NCBI GenBank assembly: GCA_964576075.1
Contig: CAZNTX010000001.1
Coordinates: 1-64,000, forward strand
Direction of reading: 5' to 3'
DNA length: 64,000 bases
Origin: Thermohalobaculum sp964576075
Lineage (GTDB): Bacteria > Pseudomonadota > Alphaproteobacteria > Rhodobacterales > Rhodobacteraceae
Part shown: positions 25,124-33,225 of the stretch, in pieces
Numbering within the stretch: position 1 is the stretch's first letter
Layout: each line of letters opens with the position of its first letter
Made by a program: the position numbers and the translations under genes
The notes under the pieces: generated by a model
Database searches by the model: none
The model's input: the letters and a program-made list of their open reading frames with translations, nothing else
What the model was told of the DNA's origin: nothing

Positions 25124-27274
25124 TCAGACGAGGAGGAGCACGCCGTCGTCGGTCAGGCCCTCGGTCAGGTCGCGATATTCGAGGCTGTCGGCGAAGGCGA
25201 CGAGCAGGTCGGAGGTGTCGAAGCCCTCCGATTCCACCGCCGCGGTCCAGAAATCGACGCCGGCCTCGTCCGCCTCGCGGCCGAGGAAGTTCTCGTAGAA
25301 GGCCTCGACGATCTCGCGGCTCTCCGGGTCCAGCCCCTCGAACTGTGCGAGGAATTCCGGCGCCTCGACGAAGGCGTCGGCGACGATCCCGATGCCCGCG
25401 GCCTCGGCCACCTCGGTCCAGAAGCTCACCCCGGGGATGTCCGGCTCGCGGCCGAGGCCGACGCCGTAGAGCCGGAGCACTTGGGCGGCGAGCTCGCCCG
25501 TGTCGGCGACGAGGGTGGCGTCGGCGAACTCGAAGCGCTCGATATTGAGGGCCTCCACGGGCGCGCCGTCGGTCGTGACCTCGAAGCCCCCGGCGATCGG
25601 GGCGAAGGAGGCCGCGGCGAGGGGGGCGTCGAAGACCGCCGTGTCGGTCCCGCCGCCGCCGTCGACGACGAGGGTGTCCGGGCCGACCTCGAGCCGGTTG
25701 TCCTCCGCATCGCCGAGCAGGTCCGTCGCGTCGGGGACGTTGATCGGCAGGAGCACCGCGTCGATCGCCTGCACGAGGCCGTTGGCCGCGACGATGTCGG
25801 AGGCCGCGTCGAGGAAGGCGGGGTCCTCGAAGCCGCGATCGACATCCGTGAGCCCGGCGCCGTCCGCCTCAGGCCCTTCGCCGAGGAGCGAAGAGAGCTC
25901 GGGCGAGGCGGCGAGATCGGCCCGGGTGAAGCGCCCGTCCGCGACGTGATAGAGGAGGATCGAGGAGAGGAGGGCGACCGCCCCGTCCTCGTCGCCCGCG
26001 AGGCCCGTGAGGGCGGTCACGATGCCGTCGAAGGCCGCCTGCTCGGTGCTGCCATCCTGCCCGAGGGCGGTGGCGAGGTCCTGGAAGGCGGCGTCGGTGG
26101 GGGCGAAGACGGTGAAGCTGTCGTCCGGGCTCGCGAGCGCCGTGTCGAGCTCGGCGGTCTGCAGCGCGGCGAGGAGGATGTCGAAATCCCCCGCCTCCTC
26201 GTCGAAGCCCTCGCCCGAGGCGGCGACGATGTCGGCGATGGTGTCGTCGGGCGCCGGGTCCGCGAGATCGAGGGGCAGGAGCACCCCGTCGACCGCCTGC
26301 ACGAGGCCGTTGGAGGCCACGATGTCGGTCAGCCCCTCGGCGAGGGCGGCGTCGGGCGCCTCCGGGTCGGCGTCGAAGATCGTGCCGGCCTCGGAGAGCA
26401 CCACGCGGGCGCCGTCGAGCGAGGTGGCGACGCTCTCCGCCGCGCCGAGCTCTGCCGCCGTCTGCGCGCCCGGGGAGACGTGGTAGAGCAGGATGTCGGA
26501 GAGGAGCGGCAGCGGATCGCCGTCCGGCGAGAGGTCGGTCAGCACGCCGGCGATGGCGTCGAAGACCGCCTCCGTGTCGGTCGGGTCGCCCTCGTAGCCG
26601 AGGCGCGCGGCCAGCGCCGCGAAGGCCGCGTCGGTCGGCGCGAAGACGGTGACCTCGATGTCCGGATCGCCCAGCACCGCGTCGAGCCCGGTCGCCTCGA
26701 GGGCCGCGGTCAGGACGGCGAAGCCCTCGGTCCCGGCCGCGATGTCGAGGATCGAGGGGCGGTCGTTGCCGGGAATGTCGAGGGGCAGGAGCACCCGGTC
26801 GATCGCCTGGATCTTGCCGTTTGCGGCGTCGATGTCGGCGACGGCGATCTCGGGGTCGAGATAGTCGGGCTCGAGATCGACGAGGCGGCCCTCGGCCGGC
26901 GTGATCGCGGCGCCCTCGAGGAGGGTGGGCACGGTCTCGGCCGCGGCGATCTCGGCGGCGGTCTGCGTGCCGGGGGAGACGTGGTAGAGGAGGATGTCGG
27001 TCAGGATCGCGGTGCCGTCGCCCTCCGGATCGAGCCCGTCGAGCGCGCCGGCGACGAAGGTGAACACCTCGTCCGGGTCCGTCGCCTCGCCGGTGAAGCC
27101 GAGATCGGCGGCCAGCGCCGCGAAGGCCGCGTTGGTGGGCGCGAAGACGGTGAGGTCGTCGTCCGGATCGTCGAGGGCCGCAGTCAGCTCGGCCGCGTCG
27201 AGGGCGGCGACGAGAACCGAGAAATCCGCCGAGGCGGCGGCGATGGCCGCGATCGTGGGGGTGTCCTCTTCCAT
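25124..27274 (-). CDS. Three-fasciclin-domain protein with C-terminal DUF4214
   Basis: Large acidic protein of 716 residues. Three FAS1 (fasciclin) domains are visible, at about 5-170, 172-350 and 355-535, each with TVFAPT(N/D)AAF early, ILLYHV in the middle and AIDRVLLPL-like ends. A weak RTX-like GDAEDN...GGGGTDTAVFD segment follows, then two DUF4214 repeats (about 610-700: LGREPDIPGVSFWTEV and LGREADEAGVDFWTAA). FAS1 domains mediate adhesion. There is no signal peptide; the RTX-like and DUF4214 tail, shared with the protein near 36-38 kb, suggests type I secretion. A promoter-like block upstream is shared with the DUF6502 gene. Confidence 0.88.
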   Translation of the reverse strand: MEEDTPTIAAIAAASADFSVLVAALDAAELTAALDDPDDDLTVFAPTNAAFAALAADLGFTGEATDPDEVFTFVAGALDGLDPEGDGTAILTDILLYHVSPGTQTAAEIAAAETVPTLLEGAAITPAEGRLVDLEPDYLDPEIAVADIDAANGKIQAIDRVLLPLDIPGNDRPSILDIAAGTEGFAVLTAALEATGLDAVLGDPDIEVTVFAPTDAAFAALAARLGYEGDPTDTEAVFDAIAGVLTDLSPDGDPLPLLSDILLYHVSPGAQTAAELGAAESVATSLDGARVVLSEAGTIFDADPEAPDAALAEGLTDIVASNGLVQAVDGVLLPLDLADPAPDDTIADIVAASGEGFDEEAGDFDILLAALQTAELDTALASPDDSFTVFAPTDAAFQDLATALGQDGSTEQAAFDGIVTALTGLAGDEDGAVALLSSILLYHVADGRFTRADLAASPELSSLLGEGPEADGAGLTDVDRGFEDPAFLDAASDIVAANGLVQAIDAVLLPINVPDATDLLGDAEDNRLEVGPDTLVVDGGGGTDTAVFDAPLAAASFAPIAGGFEVTTDGAPVEALNIERFEFADATLVADTGELAAQVLRLYGVGLGREPDIPGVSFWTEVAEAAGIGIVADAFVEAPEFLAQFEGLDPESREIVEAFYENFLGREADEAGVDFWTAAVESEGFDTSDLLVAFADSLEYRDLTEGLTDDGVLLLV

Positions 27275-27331
27275 GCGATGGTCGTCCTTCGGTTGCGATG
27301 CCTCCGCGGCCTCCTGGGACCGCTACCCCCG

Positions 27332-27357
27332 GGAGCTAGCGGGGTGTGGGTAAAAGT
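27332..27357 (-). promoter_or_regulatory. Promoter-like block ahead of fasciclin gene
   Basis: Reading on the minus strand: ACTTT, 14 bases, TAGCTCC. The identical arrangement and spacing occurs at 29220-29245 ahead of the DUF6502 gene. The block sits about 58 bases from the start codon and overlaps a GGGTGTG / CACACCC inverted repeat (27342-27364). It does not fit sigma-70 and may serve an ECF-type sigma factor. Confidence 0.5.
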
Positions 27358-27376
27358 CACACCCTCAAATCGAAAC

Positions 27377-28345
27377 CTAGCGGGTCGGCAGCGCCTCCGC
27401 CCGTTCGGCGATCGGGCCGGGGCGGGCGAGGAGGCGGGCGCGGGCCTCCGGGCCCTCGGGCAGCGGCAGGGCGGCGGCGACGGCGAAGGCCCCGGTATAG
27501 GGGCCGACGAAGATCGCCCGGCGGCCGGCCACGGGCCCGGGCCGGGCGGCGGGGTCGAAGCTGTGCCCGAGGCCCGAGACCGTGTGGCCGGGCGCCTCCG
27601 CGACAGGCTCGAGATAGCCCTCGACGGAGAGCCGCTCGAGCGGGCCGGCCGCGCCGGTGAAGCGGCCCTCGCTGAGGCTGCGGGCGACGAAGGCGCCGTC
27701 CTCGGCCGTGCCTGCGAGGGTGACGAAGCTCCCCGCAGGCGGCGGGGCGATGCGGGGCAGAAGGATGAGCCGGAGCCCGCCGAGCGCGAGCCCCGCCGGC
27801 TCGCGCCGCAGCGCGCCGGCCATGACGGCGGGCCCGGGCGGCTGCGGATCCACCCGGGAGGCGACCACCCGCGCCCCGTCCCAGAGCCCGAAGACCGCGA
27901 CGCGCTCGCCCGGGCGGACCGCCGCCGCGACGCCGGGCTCGAGGGCGACCTCGGTGCCGAGCACGCGCAGCCCCCGCCCGTCCGCCGAGACCCGCTCGAC
28001 GGCGCCGACAAGGGGATGGTCGAGGCGCACGCGCACCGCCTCGAGCGCCGCGCCCGTGCCGCGCGCCTCCACGGTCACGCTCGCCCCGGGGCGCAGGGCC
28101 TCCGCCGAGACCGGGCCGAAGGCGTCCGCGATCTCCGCCTCCGGGGGGAGCGCGACGCGCAGCCCGTTGACCCGGATCGAGCCGAGCGCCGTCACCGTCC
28201 CGACGATCCCGGTGCCGCCGATCCCGCCCTCCGCCGGGGGGCGGGTGTCCTCCGCGAGCCCGTCCGCCTCGTCCCGCGGCAGGGCGCAACCGGCGAGCAG
28301 AGCCCCGGCGCCCAGGATCAGCGCGCGTCGGTCAGGTCGGATCAT
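27377..28345 (-). CDS. DUF5666-type lipoprotein
   Basis: Protein of 322 residues with a lipoprotein signal: RRALILGAGALLAGC, lipobox LAGC with Cys about 20. The body has repeated beta-rich modules of the DUF5666 kind: GTVTALGSIRVNGLRV, GASVTVEARGTG, VERVSADGRGLRVLG and GERVAVFGLWDG. These resemble small OB-like barrels, repeated four to five times. The role is unknown. Its start lies 14 bases inside the upstream DUF6502 gene, so the two are co-transcribed and coupled. The gene ends 32 bases from the promoter-like block of the fasciclin gene, and all three may form one functional set. Confidence 0.78.
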   Translation of the reverse strand: MIRPDRRALILGAGALLAGCALPRDEADGLAEDTRPPAEGGIGGTGIVGTVTALGSIRVNGLRVALPPEAEIADAFGPVSAEALRPGASVTVEARGTGAALEAVRVRLDHPLVGAVERVSADGRGLRVLGTEVALEPGVAAAVRPGERVAVFGLWDGARVVASRVDPQPPGPAVMAGALRREPAGLALGGLRLILLPRIAPPPAGSFVTLAGTAEDGAFVARSLSEGRFTGAAGPLERLSVEGYLEPVAEAPGHTVSGLGHSFDPAARPGPVAGRRAIFVGPYTGAFAVAAALPLPEGPEARARLLARPGPIAERAEALPTR

Positions 28346-29213
28346 TGGTGCCCCCTTCGTCCTCGCCGCCGGGCCCTGGCTCCGCGCGCTCGCCGGTGCG
28401 GTAGAAATAGACGCCGAAGCGGAACCGCTCGGTCGCGGCCGGGTCGTCCCGCTCCTCGGCCTGCCGAGCATAGGCCGCGCGGTTGAGATCGGCCAGAGCT
28501 TCCCCCGCCCGCGCCCGCGCCTCCCGTTCGAGGGCGTCGACCGAGCCGGGGCGGAGCCGATTGTAGAACACCGCGCGCTCGAGGAAGGGGGCCGGGTCGG
28601 CCTCCGAGAGGAGGTTCTCGGTGGCCGCCGCGATGTGATCGCCGACATTGCCCGCGAAGAAGACGATCTTCTGCTCCGCATCGCCGGGGCCGAGGAAGGC
28701 GGCCTCGGAGAGATGCACGCGGTCGGTCTCCGCGTCATGGGCGACGAGGCGCTGGCGGAGCAGCTCGTCGAGCACGGTGCGCGCGCGCACGTCCTTGGAG
28801 ACCGAGGCGACGAGCCCGTCGAAGCTCGGGCCCGCCTCGGCCTGGCGGGGCAGGGGCAGGGGCCGGCCCTCGGCATCGGTCGTCTCGGGATCGGCGAGCC
28901 AGCGGCCGAGGACGCTCGCGATCGCCGTCACCCGCCGCTCGCTCGCCCGGCCCTCCGCCGGCCCCGCCTCGCGGATCGCGCGCACGTCCTTGCGGTGGAC
29001 GCCGGTGAGCACGCTGATGCGGCTGTCGGTCGGGCGCTTGCCCTCGATCGGGAAATCGCGCTCGGCGACCTCGACATAGAGTTCCTTGAGGAGCCGGTAG
29101 ACCGCGGGCACGGTCACCCCCTGCGCGATCATCGCCTTGACGAGCGGGCGCAGCAGCCCGCGCAGGACGCGCAGGAACGGGCTCTGGGGGGGTGTCGTGT
29201 CGTCGCGCTCCAT
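28332..29213 (-). CDS. DUF6502 family protein
   Basis: Cytosolic protein of 293 residues resembling DUF6502. The N-terminal region (about 12-85) looks like a winged-helix: MIAQGVTVPAVYRLLKELYVEVAER, then RPTDSRISVLTGVHRKDVRAIR, which is the family signature. The rest is helical with FDGLVASVSKDVRARTVLDELLRQRLV. I suspect a transcription regulator, but no target is known. It overlaps the DUF5666 lipoprotein gene by 14 bases. The promoter-like block at 29220-29245 ends only 6 bases before the ATG, so the mRNA may be leaderless, or translation may begin further in, at Met28. Confidence 0.75.
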   Translation of the reverse strand: MERDDTTPPQSPFLRVLRGLLRPLVKAMIAQGVTVPAVYRLLKELYVEVAERDFPIEGKRPTDSRISVLTGVHRKDVRAIREAGPAEGRASERRVTAIASVLGRWLADPETTDAEGRPLPLPRQAEAGPSFDGLVASVSKDVRARTVLDELLRQRLVAHDAETDRVHLSEAAFLGPGDAEQKIVFFAGNVGDHIAAATENLLSEADPAPFLERAVFYNRLRPGSVDALEREARARAGEALADLNRAAYARQAEERDDPAATERFRFGVYFYRTGERAEPGPGGEDEGGTNDPT

Positions 29214-29219
29214 GAGAGC

Positions 29220-29245
29220 GGAGCTACACCGCGTGTGAGGAAAGT
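29220..29245 (-). promoter_or_regulatory. Promoter-like block ahead of DUF6502 gene
   Basis: Minus-strand ACTTT-N14-TAGCTCC, matching the block ahead of the fasciclin gene in both elements and spacing. Its end is 6 bases from the start codon. Confidence 0.5.
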
Positions 29246-29347
29246 CCACGGGGGCCGCGGCGCTTTCCCGACCCGCGGGGCGCACACGGGCCTTCACCCG
29301 CAGGTCAACCGATGTGACGGGCGCGCCCGGGGGGGGCCGTGCGACAA

Positions 29348-29367
29348 GGCTCGGGCCGGCCCGAGCC
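29348..29367. repeat. Perfect 20-bp palindrome in divergent gap
   Basis: GGCTCGGGCCGGCCCGAGCC, a perfect palindrome 27 bases ahead of the YHS gene, in the gap between divergent genes. It may be a protein site or a leader hairpin. Confidence 0.6.
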
Positions 29368-29393
29368 GGCGCACCCAGCGACAGGAGACAGCC

Positions 29394-29825
29394 ATGCGCA
29401 CCCGAATCCTCGCCGCCCTCGCAGGCGCGGCCCTCGCCCTCGCCGCCGGCCTCGCCCAGGCCGGCAACCAGCTCGCCGTCGCCATCGGCGGCTACGACGC
29501 GGTGTCCTACCAGTCCGGCGAGCCCGCCCGCGGCGAGGCCCGCTTCAACCATTTCTGGAACGGCGCGGTCTGGTATTTCGCCTCTGAGGAGAGCCGCAAC
29601 ACCTTCCGCGAGACGCCCGAGCGCTTCGCCCCCCCCTTCGACGGCTATTGCGCCTTCGCCGCCTCGCGGGGCTACAAGGCGCCGGGCGACCCGCTCGTCT
29701 ACGCCGTCGAGGACGGCACGCTCTATCTCCAGGTCCACCCCCGCGCGCAGGAGCTCTGGGAGCAGGACATCCCCGGCAACATCGCCAAGGGCGAGGAGAA
29801 CTGGCCGCGCATCCACCCGTTCTGA
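29394..29825 (+). CDS. Secreted YHS-domain protein
   Basis: Protein of 143 residues with a signal peptide of about 23 residues (ending AQAGN). The YHS-like domain follows: AIGGYDAVSYQSG, then HFWNGAVWYFASEESRNTFRETPERFAPPFDGYCAFAASRG. YHS domains are thought to bind metals such as copper, though here the core Cys is only the single one in GYCAFA. It is commonly seen as a lone periplasmic protein in alphaproteobacteria. ACAGGAGACAGCC gives a strong ribosome site for ATG 29394. It is divergent from the DUF6502 gene and ends before a hairpin. Confidence 0.85.
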   Translation: MRTRILAALAGAALALAAGLAQAGNQLAVAIGGYDAVSYQSGEPARGEARFNHFWNGAVWYFASEESRNTFRETPERFAPPFDGYCAFAASRGYKAPGDPLVYAVEDGTLYLQVHPRAQELWEQDIPGNIAKGEENWPRIHPF

Positions 29826-29837
29826 GGCGCGCGCCCT

Positions 29838-29861
29838 GGGCCGGGGCAGGGGTCCCGGCCC
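29838..29861. terminator. Hairpin between YHS and M24 genes
   Basis: GGGCCGGG / CCCGGCCC, 8-bp stem with 8-base loop, between convergent genes; ends 3 bases from the M24 stop. Confidence 0.55.
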
Positions 29862-29863
29862 GC

Positions 29864-31117
29864 TCAGGCGAGGAGCGCCGCCTCGAAGGGGAAGGTGGAG
29901 AGAAGCTCCGTCCCCGTCTCGGTGATCAGGAGCTGCTGCTCGAGCTTCACCCCCTCGCGGCCGCCCGCCTCGCCGATGAAGCTCTCGACGCAGATCACCA
30001 TCCCGGGGCGGATCTCGCCGTCATAGCCCGCCTCGGGGAAGTCCATCCGGTGGTAGAGATAGGGATACTCCCCGGTCATCCCGCAGCCATGGGCGGAGAG
30101 GTAATACCGGTTCTCGACGTATTTCTCCGGGATGTCCCAGGCCGCCTCGGCATAGTCGCGGAAGGACAGCCCGGGGCGCAGGATCGCCATGTTGTGCGAG
30201 ACCTGCTCATGCGCCGTCTTGTAGAGCTCGCGCTGGGCGGGGCTCGGGGCGCCGGGGCCGGCGTGGAAGGTGCGGGAGAAGTCGGCATAGTAGCCGTGGC
30301 AGCCCACCACATCGGTGTCGAGCGCGATCAGCTCGTCGGCCTCGATCACGCGCGGCGCGGTCTCCTGGAACCAGGGATTGGTGCGGGGGCCGGAATTCAG
30401 CAGCCGGGTCTCGATGTAGTCCCCGTCCCGCTCGATCACCGCCTGGTGCAGCACGGACCAGAGCGCGGTCTCGGTGATCCCGGGCCGGATCGCGGCGCGC
30501 AGCCGCGCGACCCCCGCCTCCGTCGCGGCGAGCGAGGCGCGGACGCATTTCATCTCCTCGGCCGATTTGATCGAGCGGGCGATCTCGAGCGGGGCCTGGG
30601 CATCGACGAGGCGCACCCCCTCCGCGGCGAGGGCGAGGGCCGCGCCGGCGTTCAGCCGCTCCACGCCGACGGCGACGCCCCGCCCGACCAGCTCGGCGAG
30701 CGTCGCCGCCATCTCGCGCGCCCAGTCCCGCTCGCGCTCGGCGATCCCCTCGCCGGCGGCGACGAAGCTCGCCGTGCGCGCGGGGCGGACCTCGGTGATC
30801 GTCTCGAGCCCGTCGGCCAGATGCGCGCAGCCGGTGAATTCGTGGAGGATCGCGTCGCGCTCGGTGAGCAGCAGATAGCGCGCGGGGGCGTTGCGCGAGG
30901 TGAAGACCTGCATGTTCCGCGCGCCGGTCGCGTAGCGGATGTTCACCGCATCGGAGAGGAGGAGCGCCGCGATCCCCCGCCGTGCCATCTCCGCGCGCAC
31001 CCGGGAGAGCCGCCAGGCGCGCACCGCGGCGAGGTCGATCCCCGCTTCGGGCGCCCGGTCGAGCCGGGCCATCCCGGCGAGGTCGGTGCGCTCGGCGTGC
31101 CAGTCGAGCTCGGCCAT
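29864..31117 (-). CDS. M24 family hydrolase, DddP-like but lacking the DddP catalytic Asp
   Basis: Protein of 417 residues with the pita-bread M24 fold and close likeness to the DMSP lyase DddP: NIRYATGARNMQVFTSR, IETRLLNSGPRTNPWFQE, ELIALDTDVVG. Metal ligands Asp267, Asp269, Asp279, His343, Glu378 and Glu393 line up with those I recall for DddP (295, 297, 307, 371, 406, 421) at a constant offset of 28. The catalytic Asp377 of DddP falls on Gly349 here (HGCGMTGEYP), and Trp95 appears as Phe72. I infer a DddP-related metal hydrolase or peptidase that is not a standard DMSP lyase. GGGAGCAGCAT precedes ATG 31117. Confidence 0.8.
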   Translation of the reverse strand: MAELDWHAERTDLAGMARLDRAPEAGIDLAAVRAWRLSRVRAEMARRGIAALLLSDAVNIRYATGARNMQVFTSRNAPARYLLLTERDAILHEFTGCAHLADGLETITEVRPARTASFVAAGEGIAERERDWAREMAATLAELVGRGVAVGVERLNAGAALALAAEGVRLVDAQAPLEIARSIKSAEEMKCVRASLAATEAGVARLRAAIRPGITETALWSVLHQAVIERDGDYIETRLLNSGPRTNPWFQETAPRVIEADELIALDTDVVGCHGYYADFSRTFHAGPGAPSPAQRELYKTAHEQVSHNMAILRPGLSFRDYAEAAWDIPEKYVENRYYLSAHGCGMTGEYPYLYHRMDFPEAGYDGEIRPGMVICVESFIGEAGGREGVKLEQQLLITETGTELLSTFPFEAALLA

Positions 31118-31239
31118 ATGCTGCTCCCGCGAAATCCCCGCTTTCCCAGGGGCGGGGGCCATGCTATGCGGCCCGCGCCCCGCCGGGGCCCCGCCCCCGC
31201 GACACCCCCGAGGACCGAAGCGACACGAGGACAGGACCG

Positions 31240-31662
31240 ATGGCCGTCACCCGCACCTTCTCGATCATCAAGCCCGACGCGACGAAGCGCAACCTCACCG
31301 GCAAGATCAACGCCATGCTTGAGGAGGCGGGCCTGCGCATCGTCGCCCAGAAGCGGATCAAGATGACGCTCGAGCAGGCCGAGACCTTCTACGCCGTGCA
31401 CAAGGAGCGCCCCTTCTTCGGCGAGCTGACCGAGTTCATGGCCTCGGGGCCCGTGGTCGTGCAGGTCCTCGAGGGCGAGGATGCGGTGGCGAAGAACCGC
31501 GAGGTGATGGGCGCGACCAACCCCGCCGAGGCCGCCGAGGGCACGATCCGCAAGGCCTTCGCCCTCTCGATCGGCGAGAACTCGGTGCACGGCTCGGACT
31601 CCGAGGAGAACGCCGCCATCGAGATCGCCTATTTCTTCGCGGGCACCGAGATCGTCGGCTGA
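31240..31662 (+). CDS. ndk: Nucleoside diphosphate kinase
   Basis: Cytosolic enzyme of 140 residues that moves the terminal phosphate from ATP to other nucleoside diphosphates. The phosphate-carrying His117 lies in NSVHGSDS, the exact family signature. The N terminus (MAVTRTFSIIKPDATKRN) and length are typical. It has its own upstream region, with ACGAGGACAGGACCG before ATG 31240, and is divergent from the M24 gene. A hairpin at 31702-31723 separates it from the convergent MFS gene. Confidence 0.97.
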   Translation: MAVTRTFSIIKPDATKRNLTGKINAMLEEAGLRIVAQKRIKMTLEQAETFYAVHKERPFFGELTEFMASGPVVVQVLEGEDAVAKNREVMGATNPAEAAEGTIRKAFALSIGENSVHGSDSEENAAIEIAYFFAGTEIVG

Positions 31663-31701
31663 GCCCGCCCCGCCTGCATCGGGCGGCCGACGCGCCCTCC
31701 T

Positions 31702-31723
31702 CCGGCGGGCCACGGTCCGCCGG
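31702..31723. terminator. Hairpin after ndk
   Basis: CCGGCGG / CCGCCGG, 7-bp stem with 8-base loop, 40 bases beyond the ndk stop, between convergent genes. Confidence 0.4.
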
Positions 31724-31825
31724 GAGATCCGCCCGGTCGGTCGCCTCCCCGTCGCGCGCGGCGTCCCCGGTCCAGGCCCGGAGGGCGCCGGTCGGGGCCG
31801 GTCCGCTCGCGCGGGGCCGCTTGGC

Positions 31826-33121
31826 TCACCCGCCCGAGCGAGCGCGGGCCGTCGCCGCCTCGGGCAGAGAGAGGGCGAGCCCGGCGCCCGCCGCCGTGAG
31901 GGCCGCGAGAAGGGCGAGCATCGCCGGCAGCCCGATCGCCTCGGACAGAAGCCCGAGCAGCCCGCCGAGCACGAGCACGCCGCCGATCGCGGTGTTGGAC
32001 AGGGCGGCGTAAAGCGCGCGTTGGTCGTCTCCCGCCATGTTGGTGAGGTAGGTCTTGCGCCCCGTGCGCACGCCCTCGTAGCCCGCCTGCGCCGCGAAGA
32101 CCGCTGCGGCCGCGCCCAGCGCGCCGCCGATCCCGCCGGTGCCCGCCGCGACCCCCGCGCTCGCCGCGAGCGCGAGGGCGGCCGCAGCGCCCCCCGCGGC
32201 CATCGCGCGCCGGCTCGAACTGTCGGCGAGCCGGCCCCAGGGGGCGCCTGCGAGGATCGTCGCGAGCCCCGAGGCCACCACGAGCGGCCCGAGCGCCCCG
32301 AGCCCGCCGCTCGCCGCCGCCTCCGAGCCCGCGAGCATCACCAGGAAAGGCGGCGCGAAGGCCGTCGGCGTGAGCAGCGCGCGCGCCGCGACGAAGCGCC
32401 GGAGCGTGGCATCCTCCCGGAGCGGGCGGACGAGGTCGGCCGGCGCGTATGCACGCTCCCGCGCCCCGGGCCGCGATTCGGGCTCGTCGAGGGCGAGGGA
32501 GAGCGCGCCGGAGGCGATCCAGAGCCCCCCCGCCACGAGGACGGCGAGCGAGATCGCGAGCGGCGTCAGCGGCACGACCCCCCCCGCGAGCGCGAGGCCG
32601 AAGCCGAGCACCGCCGCCGCCCCGAGGCTCGCCGCCCGCCCCGTGACGCGCCCGCGCCGGGCCTTCGAGACGGTCCGCGCGAGCAGGTCCTTCTGGCTGA
32701 CCGAGCAGACCGCGCGCGCCACCGCGAGGACCCCGAGCCCCGCGAGCGCGGCGAGGCCGGCGGCGATCCCGTCGAGCAGCAGTGCGGCGAGCCCGATGGC
32801 GAGCGCCGCGAGCCCCTGGACCGCGGCGCCCGCGGCCCAGACCCGCTTTCTGAGCCGCGTCGCCCGGATCCGCGGCGCGAGCGGGAGCTGGGGCAGGAGC
32901 GCCCCCGCCTCGCGCACCGGCACGAGCGCCCCGATCACCGCCCCGGGCGCGCCCACCGCGCTGAGCAGCCAGGGCAGGACGATCTTCGGGTCGATCAGCC
33001 CGTCCGCGAGCTTGAAGAGGGTGAGCGCGCCGAGCGTGAGGCGCCGATTCTGCGCGTCCTCCGTCCCCGCCTCGGGCCTCGCGCCGCGGGCGGGGGCGGC
33101 TGTCGGGGATGCCTGTTCCAT
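31826..33121 (-). CDS. MFS-type permease
   Basis: Inner-membrane protein of 431 residues with about 12 predicted helices rich in Ala, Gly and Leu. The N-terminal 25 residues are cytosolic and hydrophilic. The cytosolic loop after the sixth helix (EPESRPGARERAY) and a second basic loop (GRLADSSSRR) match the two-half MFS design. The loop LAPRIRATRLRKRVW holds the usual charged region between helices 2 and 3. NMAGDDQRALYAALSN near the C-terminal half is distinctive. The substrate is unknown. It converges on ndk and is divergent from the esterase gene. Confidence 0.78.
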   Translation of the reverse strand: MEQASPTAAPARGARPEAGTEDAQNRRLTLGALTLFKLADGLIDPKIVLPWLLSAVGAPGAVIGALVPVREAGALLPQLPLAPRIRATRLRKRVWAAGAAVQGLAALAIGLAALLLDGIAAGLAALAGLGVLAVARAVCSVSQKDLLARTVSKARRGRVTGRAASLGAAAVLGFGLALAGGVVPLTPLAISLAVLVAGGLWIASGALSLALDEPESRPGARERAYAPADLVRPLREDATLRRFVAARALLTPTAFAPPFLVMLAGSEAAASGGLGALGPLVVASGLATILAGAPWGRLADSSSRRAMAAGGAAAALALAASAGVAAGTGGIGGALGAAAAVFAAQAGYEGVRTGRKTYLTNMAGDDQRALYAALSNTAIGGVLVLGGLLGLLSEAIGLPAMLALLAALTAAGAGLALSLPEAATARARSGG

Positions 33122-33225
33122 GCACCCGCACCTAGCCCGCCCGGCGCGCGGGGCGAGCGCGGGCTTTGGCGGCGCGCCCGTCCGCGCTACACCTGAGGGC
33201 GATCTCAGACCGGGAGACCCCGCCC

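Noticed and set aside
24596..28486. Very long plus-strand open frame (about 1,300 codons)
   Set aside because: It is the antisense shadow of the DUF2946, fasciclin, DUF5666 and part of the DUF6502 genes; high GC removes stop codons. It has no ribosome site or recognisable domain.
29864..31117. Annotation as the DMSP lyase DddP
   Set aside because: Overall likeness is high, but the position of the catalytic Asp is Gly, so only DddP-like is claimed.
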